64,000 nucleotides of DNA from assembly GCF_014646995.1 (NCBI RefSeq), contig NZ_BMOI01000014.1, positions 44,047 through 108,046 of the forward strand, in the 5' to 3' direction. The notes below the pieces were generated by a model. The model did not search any database. It saw only the letters and a list, made by a program, of their open reading frames with translations, and was not told where the DNA came from. Source of the DNA: Curtobacterium luteum. GTDB taxonomy: Bacteria > Actinomycetota > Actinomycetes > Actinomycetales > Microbacteriaceae. Shown here in pieces: positions 32,383 to 41,337 of this stretch. Each line of letters starts with the position of its first letter. Positions within the stretch are counted from its first letter, which is position 1. The position numbers and the translations under genes were made by a program.

Positions 32383-33246
32383 TCAGGAGGCGAGCAGGCG
32401 CTGCAGGTACACGCCGTACCCGCCCTTGACCAGCGGCGCGGCGAGCTCGGCGAGCTGCGCGTCGTCGATCCAGCCGTTGCGCCAGGCGATCTCCTCGATG
32501 CAGCCGATCTTGAAGCCCTGCCGGTCCTCGATCACCTTGACGTACTCCGACGCCTGCATCATCGACTCGAACGTGCCCGTGTCGAGCCAGGCCGTGCCGC
32601 GGTCGAGGACCTGCACACCGAGCTCGCCCGCCTCGAGGTAGCGCTCGTTCACGGTCGAGATCTCGAGCTCGCCGCGCGCGCTCGGCTCGATCGTCTTCGC
32701 GATCTCGATGACCTTGTTGTCGTAGAAGTACAGGCCGGGAACGGCGTAGTTCGACTTCGGCTGCGCCGGCTTCTCCTCGATGGAGACCGCGGTGAAGTCG
32801 TCGTCGAACTCGACCACGCCGTACGCGGTCGGGTCGGCCACGTGGTACGCGAAGATCGTGGCGCCCTGCACCGCGGTGTTCTTGCGGAGGTTCGTGCCGA
32901 GGCCGGTGCCGTGGAAGATGTTGTCGCCGAGGACGAGGGCGACGCTGTCGTCGCCGATGAAGTCCTCGCCGATGACGAACGCCTGTGCGAGCCCGTCCGG
33001 GCTCGGCTGCACCGCGTACTGGATGTCCATGCCGAGCGCCGAGCCGTCACCGAGCAGGGCCTTGAACTGCTCGTTGTACTCCGGCGTCGTGATGACGAGG
33101 ACCTCACGGATGCCGGCCATCATGAGCGTCGACAGCGGGTAGTAGACCATCGGCTTGTCGTAGATCGGCATGAGCTGCTTGCTGATGCCCTTGGTGATCG
33201 GCCAGAGGCGCGTGCCGGAACCGCCGGCGAGGATGATGCCCTTCAT
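32383..33246 (-). CDS. rmlA: Glucose-1-phosphate thymidylyltransferase
   Basis: Makes dTDP-glucose from glucose 1-phosphate and dTTP, the first step of dTDP-L-rhamnose synthesis. The 287 residues carry the signature [20 protein letters not shown] followed by [17 protein letters not shown], the sugar-binding LGDNIFHG, the metal-binding region [21 protein letters not shown], and the C-terminal allosteric helix block [12 protein letters not shown]. The length is normal for the short RmlA type. It lies ten bases after rmlC and directly before a glycosyltransferase. The remaining pathway genes rmlB and rmlD lie on the other strand 5 kb away. Confidence 0.96.
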   Translation of the reverse strand: MKGIILAGGSGTRLWPITKGISKQLMPIYDKPMVYYPLSTLMMAGIREVLVITTPEYNEQFKALLGDGSALGMDIQYAVQPSPDGLAQAFVIGEDFIGDDSVALVLGDNIFHGTGLGTNLRKNTAVQGATIFAYHVADPTAYGVVEFDDDFTAVSIEEKPAQPKSNYAVPGLYFYDNKVIEIAKTIEPSARGELEISTVNERYLEAGELGVQVLDRGTAWLDTGTFESMMQASEYVKVIEDRQGFKIGCIEEIAWRNGWIDDAQLAELAAPLVKGGYGVYLQRLLAS

Positions 33247-33256
33247 CGGGTCTCCC

Positions 33257-33865
33257 TTACTTCTTCGTCCGGAGCGACTCGGTGTAGGCGACCGCTTCCT
33301 CGTAGGTCGGCAGGAGCCCCTGCTCCGCGGCCTGCTCGAGCGTCGGCGCCGCGGTGTCCTTCTCGGAGAGCACCGGCTCGCCGAGGCCCTCGGGCAGCGT
33401 CAGGCCGACCGTCGGGTCGAGGATCGTGATCCCCTTCTCGCGCTGCGGGTCGTAGTGGGCGCTGACGAGGTAGTTCACCGTCGAGCGGTCCTCGAGGGCG
33501 ACGATGGCGTGGCCGAGGCCCTCCGACAGGTAGACGGCCTTGCGGTCGACGTCGTCGATGCGGACCGAGTCCCACTGGCCGAACGTGGGCGAACCGACCC
33601 GGATGTCCACGATGTAGTCGATGAACGCCCCACGGACGGCGGTGACGTACTTCGCCTGGCTCGGCGCCACGAGGGCGTAGTGGATGCCCCGGGCGACACC
33701 GGCCGAGGAGATCGACATGTTCACCTGGCGGAGGTCGAGCGGGTGCCCGACGGTCTCCTCGAGGACGTCCGCGCGGTACGCCTCGAGGAACGCGCCTCGG
33801 GCGTCGCCGTGCTGCACGGGCGTGAACTCCCACGCGCCGGGGATCTTGAGTTCGCGGATCTGCAC
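33257..33865 (-). CDS. rmlC: dTDP-4-dehydrorhamnose 3,5-epimerase
   Basis: The cupin enzyme that epimerises dTDP-4-keto-6-deoxyglucose at C3 and C5. The 202 residues show the family order: [21 protein letters not shown] near the start, [22 protein letters not shown] (catalytic His in RGIHYA), [27 protein letters not shown] in parts, and [29 protein letters not shown] (Tyr and Asp of the active site). It has a 15-20 residue C-terminal extension ([14 protein letters not shown]). Two consecutive GTGs exist; the second (33865) is six bases from TAGGCT, the spacing used across the window. It is the first gene of the rmlC-rmlA-glycosyltransferase operon. Confidence 0.93.
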   Translation of the reverse strand: MQIRELKIPGAWEFTPVQHGDARGAFLEAYRADVLEETVGHPLDLRQVNMSISSAGVARGIHYALVAPSQAKYVTAVRGAFIDYIVDIRVGSPTFGQWDSVRIDDVDRKAVYLSEGLGHAIVALEDRSTVNYLVSAHYDPQREKGITILDPTVGLTLPEGLGEPVLSEKDTAAPTLEQAAEQGLLPTYEEAVAYTESLRTKK

Positions 33866-33871
33866 CACGGC

Positions 33872-33877
33872 AGCCTA
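33872..33877 (-). promoter_or_regulatory. -10 element of rmlC (leaderless)
   Basis: TAGGCT on the minus strand lies six bases from GTG 33865. A plus-strand TAGGCT at 33927 serves the divergent gene. Confidence 0.5.
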
Positions 33878-33926
33878 GCAAGGCGACTGGTACACCACGT
33901 TTCGCCACGACCTCGCAGGATCGCAT

Positions 33927-33932
33927 TAGGCT
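33927..33932 (+). promoter_or_regulatory. -10 element of the GtrB-like/rmlBD operon
   Basis: TAGGCT precedes the GTG at 33982 by 49 bases. It gives a leader of about 43 bases with only a weak purine-rich site (GAAACGAGA). Confidence 0.4.
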
Positions 33933-33981
33933 GTTGAGGCCTCGCGCACCCGCCAGACATCGAAACGAGACCTGCATCCCC

Positions 33982-34923
33982 GTGAAGTTGTTCGTCCAGA
34001 TCCCATGCCTCAACGAGGAGAACACCCTCGCCAGCGTCATCGACTCCATCCCGAAGGAGATCGACGGCATCGACGAGATCGAGATCCTCGTCATCAACGA
34101 CGGCAGCACGGACCGCACCGTCGAGGTCGCGAAGGAGCACGGTGTCAAGCACTTCGTGCACCACACCACGAACATGGGCCTCGCCCGCTCGTTCCGCGAC
34201 GGCGTCGACTACGCGCTGCTGCACGGCGCCGACATCGTCGTGAACACCGACGGCGACAACCAGTACCCGCAGTCGCAGATCGCCGAGCTCGTGCAGCCGA
34301 TCCTCCGGAAGGAAGCCGAGATCGTCATCGGCGACCGGCAGACCCGCACGATCGAGCACTTCTCCGGGTTCAAGAAGCTCATGCAGCGCTTCGGCTCGTG
34401 GGTGGCGTCGCGCGCGGCCGGGCTCGACCTGCCCGACGCAGCGAGCGGCTTCCGCGCGTACTCGAAGTACTCGCTCATCCGGCTGAACATCGTGACCCGG
34501 TTCAGCTACTGCATGGAGACGATCGTCCAGGCCGGCTACAAGCGCCTCGCGATCGCCTCCGTCCCGATCACGACGAACCCGAAGACGCGTGAGTCGCGGC
34601 TGTTCAGCAACATCTGGCAGCACATGTTCCAGTCGGGCTCCGCCATCGCCCGCGTGTACCTCATGTACCGCCCGATGGCGCTGTTCGCCTGGGTCGCCGC
34701 CGTCCTCGGCGCGCTGGGCCTCTGGCCGCTCATCCGCTACCTGGTGCTCCTCGCGATGCACACCGACGGCAACCACCTGCAGTCGATCATCCTCGGCGTC
34801 GTCCTGCTCATCACCGCGGTGCTCGCGGTCGTGATCGGGGTCGTCGCCGACCTCACGCGGTTGAACCGCACGCTGGCCGAGGAGCAGCTCGACCTGCAGA
34901 AACTGCAGCGCTACGGTGACTGA
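33982..34923 (+). CDS. GtrB-like membrane-anchored GT2 (polyprenyl-phosphate glycosyltransferase)
   Basis: A 313-residue enzyme. The catalytic domain (1-215) has VQIPCLNEENTLASVI, VINDGSTDRTVEV, NMGLARSFRDGVDYAL, the metal-binding VNTDGDNQYPQ and DLPDAASGFRAYS. Two C-terminal transmembrane helices follow (MALFAWVAAVLGALGLWPLI and IILGVVLLITAVLAVVIGVVADL), the layout of GtrB/DPMS transferases that load a sugar on undecaprenyl phosphate. The loaded sugar would be flipped (GtrA at 47746 is a candidate) and used by GT-C enzymes, two of which follow at once. The downstream gene overlaps it by eight bases. The sugar is unknown. Confidence 0.82.
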   Translation: MKLFVQIPCLNEENTLASVIDSIPKEIDGIDEIEILVINDGSTDRTVEVAKEHGVKHFVHHTTNMGLARSFRDGVDYALLHGADIVVNTDGDNQYPQSQIAELVQPILRKEAEIVIGDRQTRTIEHFSGFKKLMQRFGSWVASRAAGLDLPDAASGFRAYSKYSLIRLNIVTRFSYCMETIVQAGYKRLAIASVPITTNPKTRESRLFSNIWQHMFQSGSAIARVYLMYRPMALFAWVAAVLGALGLWPLIRYLVLLAMHTDGNHLQSIILGVVLLITAVLAVVIGVVADLTRLNRTLAEEQLDLQKLQRYGD

Positions 34924-36520
34924 CGCGGGGACGCCGGTGCGGGGGGTGGGCCGCGCCGAACGCCTCGTGGTGCTCGCGGTCACCATCGCCTTCGCCGCAG
35001 TGCTCGCGGTGTGGGCGTTCGGGACCACCACCTTCAAGGCCCCCGACGAGCCGACCCACGTCGACGCGGTCGTGCACGTCGCGATCGGCGACGGGTGGGC
35101 GCCGCCGGGCACGCTGCCGTACCTCAACGCGACCGAGTCCGCGCAGCACGACAACCTCCGCGAGCGCTCCGCGCAGCACCCGACCTGGGGTGCGCTGCTC
35201 GACGAGTACCCCGGTGACCACGTCGGCAGCGTCGACCAGATGACGCAACACCCGCCGACGTACTACGTCATCGCCGCGGGCGTCCTGCACCTCGTGCACT
35301 TCGAGGACCTCCGGTGGGACCACGCCGTGCTGCCCCTCCGCCTGTTCGACGCCCTCCTGGCGCTGCCGCTCCCGTTCCTGGCGTGGGCGACGGTCCGTCG
35401 GCTCACCCGGTCACCACGGGCGGCCGTGGTCGGGGCCGCCGCGGTGCTCGCGATCCCGGAGCTCGCAGCCATCGGCGCCTCGGTGACGAACGACGCCCTC
35501 ATGCTCCCGCTCGCCGGGCTCCTCGTGTACCTCGTCACGCGGCTGCTCACCGGTGACCACCGCGTCCGGCTCCTGGTCGGCATCGCCGTCGCCCTCGGCG
35601 CGATGCTGCTCGTGAAGGGCACGGCGCTGCCGGCGGTCCCGTTCGTGGGCATCGCGGTGGTGACCGCCGGACTCCACCGGGGCGTCGTGCTCCGGAACGT
35701 CATCAGGGCCTTCGGCACCCTCGCACTCGCGGCGCTGGTCGGTGCGTGGTGGTGGCTCCACAACCTCATCGTGTACCGGCAGATCCAGCCCGACGGCATG
35801 GCGTCCTACGCCCGACCGGACAAGCCGTTCCCGGCCGGCACCGGCCCCTCGCCGGAGGTCTTCCTGCGCGACTACTGGAACGGTGTCACCCGGACCTTCT
35901 GGGGCAGCGTCGGCAGTCTCGCGCAGTTCCAGGTCGCGCAGGCCCTCATCGACGCGCTGACCGTGCTCTCGCTCGCCGGCATCGCGGTCTGGGCCTTCCG
36001 ACGCGGCCCCTCGCTCCGCCCGGCGATCGTCCTCGCGGCCTACCCGGTGATCCTCATCGCCCTGCACATGCAGAGCGGGTGGGGCGGCTACGTCAGGAAC
36101 ACCATCGTGGCGGGCACGCAGGGCCGCTACTACTACCCGACCCTCATCGCGCTCATCGCGCTGAGCGCGCTCGCGTGGCCGCGCGCCACCGTCACCGCGC
36201 GCGGCCGGACGCGGCTCGCCGTCGGGATGGCGATCGCCGCGTGCGCCATCGCCCTGTACGGCGTCCTCTACGTCGTGCGGGCCTTCGGCGCCGACGGCGC
36301 GTGGTGGATCACCCGGTCGAACCTCACCCGCTACGACGTCGTCGGGCTCGTGGGCGGGGGCTGGATCGCGACGCTGGTCGTCCTCGCGGGGCTGCTGCTC
36401 GCCGCGACGGCCGTGCTCCTGGTCCGGTGGCTCCGCGGGACGGCGCCGGAGCGCAGGGGGACGTCGCCGGTCACGCCGGAGCGCACGTCCTCCGCTCCGC
36501 ACTCGGAGGCTCGCGCGTGA
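34916..36520 (+). CDS. GT-C-like membrane protein (DUF2142-type), copy A
   Basis: 534 residues with about eleven to thirteen transmembrane helices. The first outer loop has FKAPDEPTHVDAVVHVAIGDGW; the D-E pair after Pro is the expected metal-binding site of GT-C transferases. VDQMTQHPPTYYVIAAGVL is the second conserved block. Later TM helices flank GGYVRNTIVAGTQGRYYYP, a motif seen in DUF2142 proteins. It would use polyprenyl-phosphate sugar outside the membrane. GTG 34916 overlaps the GtrB-like gene. It has close paralogues at 36517-38091 and 48224-49774; copy 48224 is the nearest, with the same DLRWDHA and TRSPRAA strings. Confidence 0.75.
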   Translation: MTDAGTPVRGVGRAERLVVLAVTIAFAAVLAVWAFGTTTFKAPDEPTHVDAVVHVAIGDGWAPPGTLPYLNATESAQHDNLRERSAQHPTWGALLDEYPGDHVGSVDQMTQHPPTYYVIAAGVLHLVHFEDLRWDHAVLPLRLFDALLALPLPFLAWATVRRLTRSPRAAVVGAAAVLAIPELAAIGASVTNDALMLPLAGLLVYLVTRLLTGDHRVRLLVGIAVALGAMLLVKGTALPAVPFVGIAVVTAGLHRGVVLRNVIRAFGTLALAALVGAWWWLHNLIVYRQIQPDGMASYARPDKPFPAGTGPSPEVFLRDYWNGVTRTFWGSVGSLAQFQVAQALIDALTVLSLAGIAVWAFRRGPSLRPAIVLAAYPVILIALHMQSGWGGYVRNTIVAGTQGRYYYPTLIALIALSALAWPRATVTARGRTRLAVGMAIAACAIALYGVLYVVRAFGADGAWWITRSNLTRYDVVGLVGGGWIATLVVLAGLLLAATAVLLVRWLRGTAPERRGTSPVTPERTSSAPHSEARA

Positions 36521-38091
36521 CCGCCCGCCGCGAGTGGACGATCCTCGCCGGGGTCACCGCCGCCTGGATCGGGTTCCTGCTGCTCTTCGCCTTCGTCACG
36601 CCGGCCTTCGGCGCCCCGGACGAGCCGGCGTACGTCGACGCGGCCTTCCGGACGGCGCTCGGCCTCGGCTGGCCGCCACCGGGATCGATGCACTACCTCG
36701 ACGCGGTCCGCCAGGTCGTCGAGCACCCGGTGCCGGCCGCCGACCGGGTCACCGTGTCGGCGTTGCTCGCGCAGTCCCCCGGCGACTCCGCGGCGATCGA
36801 CCAGATGTCGCAGCACCCGCCGACGTACTTCCTCGTCGCCGCCGCCGTGCTCCGTGCGATCGGTTGGGGGTCGCACAGCTGGGGCACGGCGGTCCTGGCG
36901 CTCCGGCTCCTCGACGTGGTCGTCGTCGCCGCGCTGCCCGTGCTCGTCTGGGCGACGGTGCGTCGTGCGACCCGGTCGCCGCGGACCGCCCTCGTCGCGC
37001 CGTTCCTCCTGTTCGCCGTGCCGCAGCTCGCGCAGGTCACGTCGGGCGTCACGGTCTGGGCGCCGATGGTGCTCTTCGGCGCCGTCACGGTCTGGCTCGC
37101 GGTGCGCGTCCTGACCGGGGACCGCTCGCGGTGGACCGCCGCGGGGCTCGCGGTCAGCGTGACGGCGATGTCCACGTTGACGGCCCTCGGCCTCGTCGCG
37201 ATCCCCTTCGCCGTCGTCGTGGTGCTGCTCGGACGGAGCCGTTCGCTGCGGGCGCGGCTCGTCCACGCCGCGGTCGTGTTCCTGGTGCCGGTCGTGGCCA
37301 CGGGGTGGTGGTGGGTCCGCACCCTGGTCCGCAGCGGCACCCTCGTGCCCGACGCGCTCCGCGCTGCGACCACGGTGGTCCCCTACCCCGAAGGCGGTCC
37401 GAACCCGGGGGCGTTCGCGGGGCGGCAGTGGGACGGCCTGACGAACTCGTTCTTCGGCCTCCTCGGGGCGGACCAGTGGGTGCTGCCACCCGCGCTGGTC
37501 GACTCGATGACGGTCCTCGCGCTCACCGTGCTGGCGTGGTCGTACGCCCGTCGCGGCACCGGTCGGGGGCTCACCACGACGCTCCTCGTGTGGCCGGCGC
37601 TCGTGCTCGTCGCGACCCTCGCCTACAGCTGGCGCAACTACCTCGGCACCCACCAGGGCAACGGACTGCAGGGTCGTTTCCTCTTCGTGGCCGTGGTCGC
37701 GCTCATCGCCGCGCAGGCGATCGCGTGGCGAGCGCTCGTCGTGCGCCCGGTCCTGCGCCAGCGGCTCGCCCGCGTGGCCGTCGTGGCCGCCCTCGTGATC
37801 GGCGCGTACGGGTTCGGCGTGCTCTACCGCGGCGGGTGGGAGGACGTCCAGTTCCGCGTGACCGTGGGGGGTCTCGACCGCATGGGTGGCGCGTCGCTCG
37901 GCGGGACCGCGCCCGTCGCCCTCGCCGCGATCCTGTTCCTCGCCGCAGGGGTCTGGTCGGTCGTCGCCGTCTGGCGGCTGTCGGCCGTCCGCACGGCCGG
38001 GCCGGTAGACTCCTCGCCGCGCGCACCGTCCGCACCGATCGAGACCGTCGACGACCGTCCGCAGCGATCGACCCCCGACACACAGGAATGA
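36517..38091 (+). CDS. GT-C-like membrane protein (DUF2142-type), copy B
   Basis: A 524-residue tandem paralogue of copy A. It keeps FGAPDEPAYVDAAFRTALGLGW, with the His of copy A's DEPTH replaced by Tyr, and AIDQMSQHPPTYFLVAAAVL. ATVRRATRSPRTA and the late GTHQGNGLQGRFLFV block are also kept. About eleven helices are predicted. A GTGA overlap with copy A and a seven-base gap to rmlB place it in the 33982-39972 operon. Divergence of the second half suggests a different acceptor or sugar. The final 35 residues are a polar cytoplasmic tail. Confidence 0.75.
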   Translation: MTARREWTILAGVTAAWIGFLLLFAFVTPAFGAPDEPAYVDAAFRTALGLGWPPPGSMHYLDAVRQVVEHPVPAADRVTVSALLAQSPGDSAAIDQMSQHPPTYFLVAAAVLRAIGWGSHSWGTAVLALRLLDVVVVAALPVLVWATVRRATRSPRTALVAPFLLFAVPQLAQVTSGVTVWAPMVLFGAVTVWLAVRVLTGDRSRWTAAGLAVSVTAMSTLTALGLVAIPFAVVVVLLGRSRSLRARLVHAAVVFLVPVVATGWWWVRTLVRSGTLVPDALRAATTVVPYPEGGPNPGAFAGRQWDGLTNSFFGLLGADQWVLPPALVDSMTVLALTVLAWSYARRGTGRGLTTTLLVWPALVLVATLAYSWRNYLGTHQGNGLQGRFLFVAVVALIAAQAIAWRALVVRPVLRQRLARVAVVAALVIGAYGFGVLYRGGWEDVQFRVTVGGLDRMGGASLGGTAPVALAAILFLAAGVWSVVAVWRLSAVRTAGPVDSSPRAPSAPIETVDDRPQRSTPDTQE

Positions 38092-38098
38092 GACCCCA

Positions 38099-39085
38099 GT
38101 GAAGATCCTCGTCACCGGAGGGGCCGGCTTCATCGGCTCGAACTTCGTCCGCCGCACGCTGGAGGACGCGTACCCGGGCCTCGAGGGTGCCGAGGTCGTC
38201 GTGTACGACGCGCTCACCTACTCGGGCAACGAGGCGAACCTCGCTCCCGTCGCCGACTCGCCGCGCTACACCTTCGTGCACGGGGACATCCGCGACGCCG
38301 AGAAGCTCGACGAGGTCGTCCCGTCCGTCGACGCGATCGTGCACTTCGCCGCCGAGTCCCACGTCGACCGCTCGGTCCGCGACTCGGGCATCTTCGTCGA
38401 GACGAACGTCGTCGGCACCCAGCGCCTGCTCGACGCGGCGCTGCGCCACGGCACCGAGCGCTTCGTGCACGTCTCCACGGACGAGGTCTACGGCTCGATC
38501 AGCGAGGGCTCGTGGACCGAGGACCGCCCGCTCGAGCCGAACTCGCCGTACTCGGCGTCGAAGGCCGGCAGCGACCTCCTCGCGCGCAGCTACCACCGCA
38601 CGCACGGCATGAACCTCTCGATCACGCGCTGCTCGAACAACTACGGGCCGTACCACTTCCCCGAGAAGGTCATCCCGCTGTTCGTGACCAACCTCATCGA
38701 CGGCGAGCACGTCCCGCTCTACGGCGAGGGCAACAACGTCCGTGACTGGCTCCACGTCGACGACCACTGCCGCGGCATCGCGCTCGTGCTGGTCAAGGGC
38801 CGCGCGGGCGAGGTCTACAACATCGGCGGCGGCACCGAGCTGACGAACAAGGAGCTCACGCAGCTCCTGCTCGACGCGACCGGCAAGGACTGGTCGTTCG
38901 TCGACCGCGTCGCGGACCGGCTCGGCCACGACCTCCGCTACTCGGTGGACATCACGAAGATCCGCGAGGAGCTCGGGTACGAGCCGCAGGTACCGTTCGA
39001 GCAGGGGCTCGCGGACGTCGTGCAGTGGTACCGCGACAACCGCTCGTGGTGGGAGCCGCTCAAGGAGCGCGCGGCGCTCAGCTGA
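38099..39085 (+). CDS. rmlB: dTDP-glucose 4,6-dehydratase
   Basis: Second enzyme of dTDP-L-rhamnose synthesis. The 328-residue extended SDR has TGGAGFIGSNFVRRTL at the N-terminus, YDALTYSGNEANL, the HFAAESHVDRS loop, the catalytic STDEVYGSI (Thr-Asp-Glu), NSPYSASKAGSDLL (Tyr-x3-Lys), TRCSNNYGPYHFPEK and RDWLHVDDHCRGIALVL, all diagnostic for RmlB. GTG at 38099 follows the previous stop by seven bases with AGGAATGAG upstream. It is directly followed by rmlD. Confidence 0.97.
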   Translation: MKILVTGGAGFIGSNFVRRTLEDAYPGLEGAEVVVYDALTYSGNEANLAPVADSPRYTFVHGDIRDAEKLDEVVPSVDAIVHFAAESHVDRSVRDSGIFVETNVVGTQRLLDAALRHGTERFVHVSTDEVYGSISEGSWTEDRPLEPNSPYSASKAGSDLLARSYHRTHGMNLSITRCSNNYGPYHFPEKVIPLFVTNLIDGEHVPLYGEGNNVRDWLHVDDHCRGIALVLVKGRAGEVYNIGGGTELTNKELTQLLLDATGKDWSFVDRVADRLGHDLRYSVDITKIREELGYEPQVPFEQGLADVVQWYRDNRSWWEPLKERAALS

Positions 39086-39120
39086 GCGGCGAACACGACC
39101 TCGACGGGACGCACGACACC

Positions 39121-39972
39121 ATGACGCGATACCTCATCACCGGCGCCGCCGGCATGCTCGGCCAGGACCTCCAGCACGCGCTGGCGGGCCGTGCCGTGAC
39201 GGCCCTCGGCCGCGCCGACCTGGACATCGCCGACGCCGAAGCGGTCGACGCGGCGGTCTCCGGCCACGACGTCGTCATCAACTCGGCGGCGTACACGAAG
39301 GTCGACGACGCCGAGACGCACGAGGACGACGCGTACGCCGTGAACGCCACCGGTCCGAAGCTCCTCGCCGAAGCCGCGGTCCGCCACGGCGCGAAGCTCC
39401 TGACGGTGTCCACCGACTACGTGTTCGACGGCCACGGCACGTCGCCGTACCCGGAGGACGCCCCGACGGACCCGATCAACGCCTACGGCCGGTCGAAGGC
39501 TGCGGGCGAGGCGTTCGTCCGTGAGATCGCACCGGACAGCTCGTACGTGGTGCGCACCGCCTGGATCTACGGCGCGCACGGCCCGAACTTCGCGGCCACG
39601 ATGCTCCGGCTCGCCGCGTCGCACGACACGGTCAGCGTCGTCACGGACCAGGTCGGGCAGCCCACCTGGACCGGCGACCTCGCAGCGCGCATCGTCGAGC
39701 TCGTGGACGGCGACGCCCCCGCGGGCACCTACCACGGCACCAACGCCGGGCAGGGCTCGTGGTTCGACTTCACGCGCGCCATCTACACCGAGGTCGGCCT
39801 CGACCCCGAGCGGGTCCTGCCCACCGACAGCACCGCGTTCGTGCGGCCCGCCCCGCGGCCCGCCTACAGCGTGCTGGGGCACGACGGCTGGTCCCGCGCC
39901 GGGCTCGCGCCCATGCGCGACTGGCGCGAGGCGCTGCACGCCGCCGTCCAGGCGGGCGCCCTCCAGGCCTGA
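39121..39972 (+). CDS. rmlD: dTDP-4-dehydrorhamnose reductase
   Basis: Last enzyme of dTDP-L-rhamnose synthesis. The 283 residues have the NAD(P)-binding TGAAGMLGQDL, VINSAAYTKVDDAETHEDDAYAVN in pieces, STDYVFDGHG, the catalytic NAYGRSKAAGE (Tyr-x3-Lys), VVRTAWIYG, and DQVGQPTW, which together identify RmlD. The ATG lies 35 bases after rmlB. A hairpin at 39991-40039 ends the operon. Only one copy of each rml gene was seen in the window. Confidence 0.96.
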   Translation: MTRYLITGAAGMLGQDLQHALAGRAVTALGRADLDIADAEAVDAAVSGHDVVINSAAYTKVDDAETHEDDAYAVNATGPKLLAEAAVRHGAKLLTVSTDYVFDGHGTSPYPEDAPTDPINAYGRSKAAGEAFVREIAPDSSYVVRTAWIYGAHGPNFAATMLRLAASHDTVSVVTDQVGQPTWTGDLAARIVELVDGDAPAGTYHGTNAGQGSWFDFTRAIYTEVGLDPERVLPTDSTAFVRPAPRPAYSVLGHDGWSRAGLAPMRDWREALHAAVQAGALQA

Positions 39973-39990
39973 TCCGCCGCGCGACCAGAC

Positions 39991-40039
39991 GACGGCCTGG
40001 AGGCTCCCCACCGGTCCGGTGCGGAGCCTCCAGGCCGTC
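39991..40039. terminator. Terminator hairpin after rmlD
   Basis: Perfect 17-bp arms at 39991-40007 and 40023-40039, with an inner CACCGG/CCGGTG stem. The base GACGGCCTGGAGGC is a variant of the hairpin-family base. Confidence 0.85.
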
Positions 40040-40064
40040 ACGGGGTCCTCCCCGTCCCCCCTGG

Positions 40065-40070
40065 TAGGGT
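40065..40070 (+). promoter_or_regulatory. -10 element of the GT4 gene at 40119
   Basis: TAGGGT gives a leader of about 42 bases ending in GAGGAGCACACCAGC before the ATG, so this gene has a conventional ribosome-binding site. Confidence 0.45.
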
Positions 40071-40118
40071 CGGCCAGCCGGGTCACGGCACCACGACCAC
40101 GACGAGGAGCACACCAGC

Positions 40119-41261
40119 ATGACCACTCTCCACGTCGTCGTCGACCAGGTGGTCGCACCGGTCCCCGGCGGCATCGGCCGGTACGCCGAGGAGCTGACCC
40201 GCCACCTCGTCGCCACCGCGCCGGAGGGCTGCGAGGTCGCAGCGGTCGTCTCGGCGGTCGGGAACGACGACCTCCGCCGCCTCGAGACCCTGCTCCCCGG
40301 CCTCTCCGAGCTCCAGCGCCTGGCGCTCCCCCGCCGCGAGCTCTCGCTCGCCTGGCAGGGCGGCATCGTCGGTGGGCTCGCGAAGGAGATGGTCCACGCG
40401 CCCAGCGTCCTGGCCCCGCTCGTCAAGCACGACCGCGTCCAGTTCCCCGGGCGCCAGAGCGTCGTGACGGTGCACGACACGGTGCCCTGGACACACCCGG
40501 AGACTCTGACGCCCCGCGGCGTCCACTTCCACCGCGCGATGGTGAAGCGCGCGTTCAAGTACGCCGACGCCGTGGTCGTGCCGACGCACGCGGTCGCGTC
40601 GGCGCTCAACGAGGTCTACCGGTTCGACGACCGGCTCCGGGTGATCGGCGGCGCGCCGAGCGGTCGGCTCCGGACGCCGGTCGACGCCGACCTCCGCGCG
40701 GAGCGGCTCGGCCTCCCCGAGCGCTACGTGCTCGCCGTCGGGACGCTCGAGCCCCGGAAGGGCCTCGCCCACCTCATCGCGGCGATGGCGCACCCGGACG
40801 CCCCGCAGGACGTCCCGCTCGTCATCGCGGGTCCGGACGGTTGGGGCGACGTGGACGTCTACGGCACCGCCGAGCGGGCCGGGCTCGCGCGCGACCGGGT
40901 CAAGGTGCTCGGCCGTGTGGACGACGCGGACCTCGCGGTCGCCTACGACCGGGCGACGGTGTTCGTCTTCCCGAGCCTCGCGGAGGGCTTCGGCCTCCCC
41001 GTGATCGAGGCGATGAGCTTCGGCACGCCGGTGATCCACTCGGACGACGCCGCGGTGAGCGAGGTCGCGTCGGACGCCGGCGTGACCGTCGCCCGTGACC
41101 CGCGCGACTCGTACCCCGAGCGGCTGGCCCAGGCCGTCTACCAGGTCGTGAACGACCCGCTCCTCGCATCCCACCTGGCGGTCGCCGGGCCCGACAGAGC
41201 GCGGATGTTCGACTGGAACGACGCAGCCTTGGAGACCTGGCAGTTGCACGCGGACCTCTGA
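40119..41261 (+). CDS. Family 4 glycosyltransferase
   Basis: A 380-residue GT-B enzyme. N-terminal half: VVVDQVVAPVPGGIGRYAEELTRHL with the Gly-Gly-Ile-Gly-Arg-Tyr loop, then VVTVHDTVPWTHPETLTPRG. C-terminal half: YVLAVGTLEPRKGLAHLIAAM, VKVLGRVDDADLAVAYDRATVFVFPS, and EGFGLPVIEAMSFGTPVIHSD (E-x7-E). The same loop and EPRK string occur in the GT4 at 28342, so the two are paralogues. It has its own promoter and GAGGAG ribosome-binding site and stands alone. The sugar is unknown; mannose or rhamnose is usual for this branch. Confidence 0.87.
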   Translation: MTTLHVVVDQVVAPVPGGIGRYAEELTRHLVATAPEGCEVAAVVSAVGNDDLRRLETLLPGLSELQRLALPRRELSLAWQGGIVGGLAKEMVHAPSVLAPLVKHDRVQFPGRQSVVTVHDTVPWTHPETLTPRGVHFHRAMVKRAFKYADAVVVPTHAVASALNEVYRFDDRLRVIGGAPSGRLRTPVDADLRAERLGLPERYVLAVGTLEPRKGLAHLIAAMAHPDAPQDVPLVIAGPDGWGDVDVYGTAERAGLARDRVKVLGRVDDADLAVAYDRATVFVFPSLAEGFGLPVIEAMSFGTPVIHSDDAAVSEVASDAGVTVARDPRDSYPERLAQAVYQVVNDPLLASHLAVAGPDRARMFDWNDAALETWQLHADL

Positions 41262-41296
41262 CGGCGAAGCCCCAGGCGGCGGCTCCGACCCGCTGT

Positions 41297-41302
41297 TAGC
41301 GT
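41297..41302 (+). promoter_or_regulatory. -10 element of the GT-C gene at 41338
   Basis: TAGCGT gives a predicted leader of about 29 bases with ACGGGAA before the ATG. Confidence 0.35.
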
Positions 41303-41337
41303 TCCGGGGACCACCCTCGAGTCCCGACGGGAACGCC

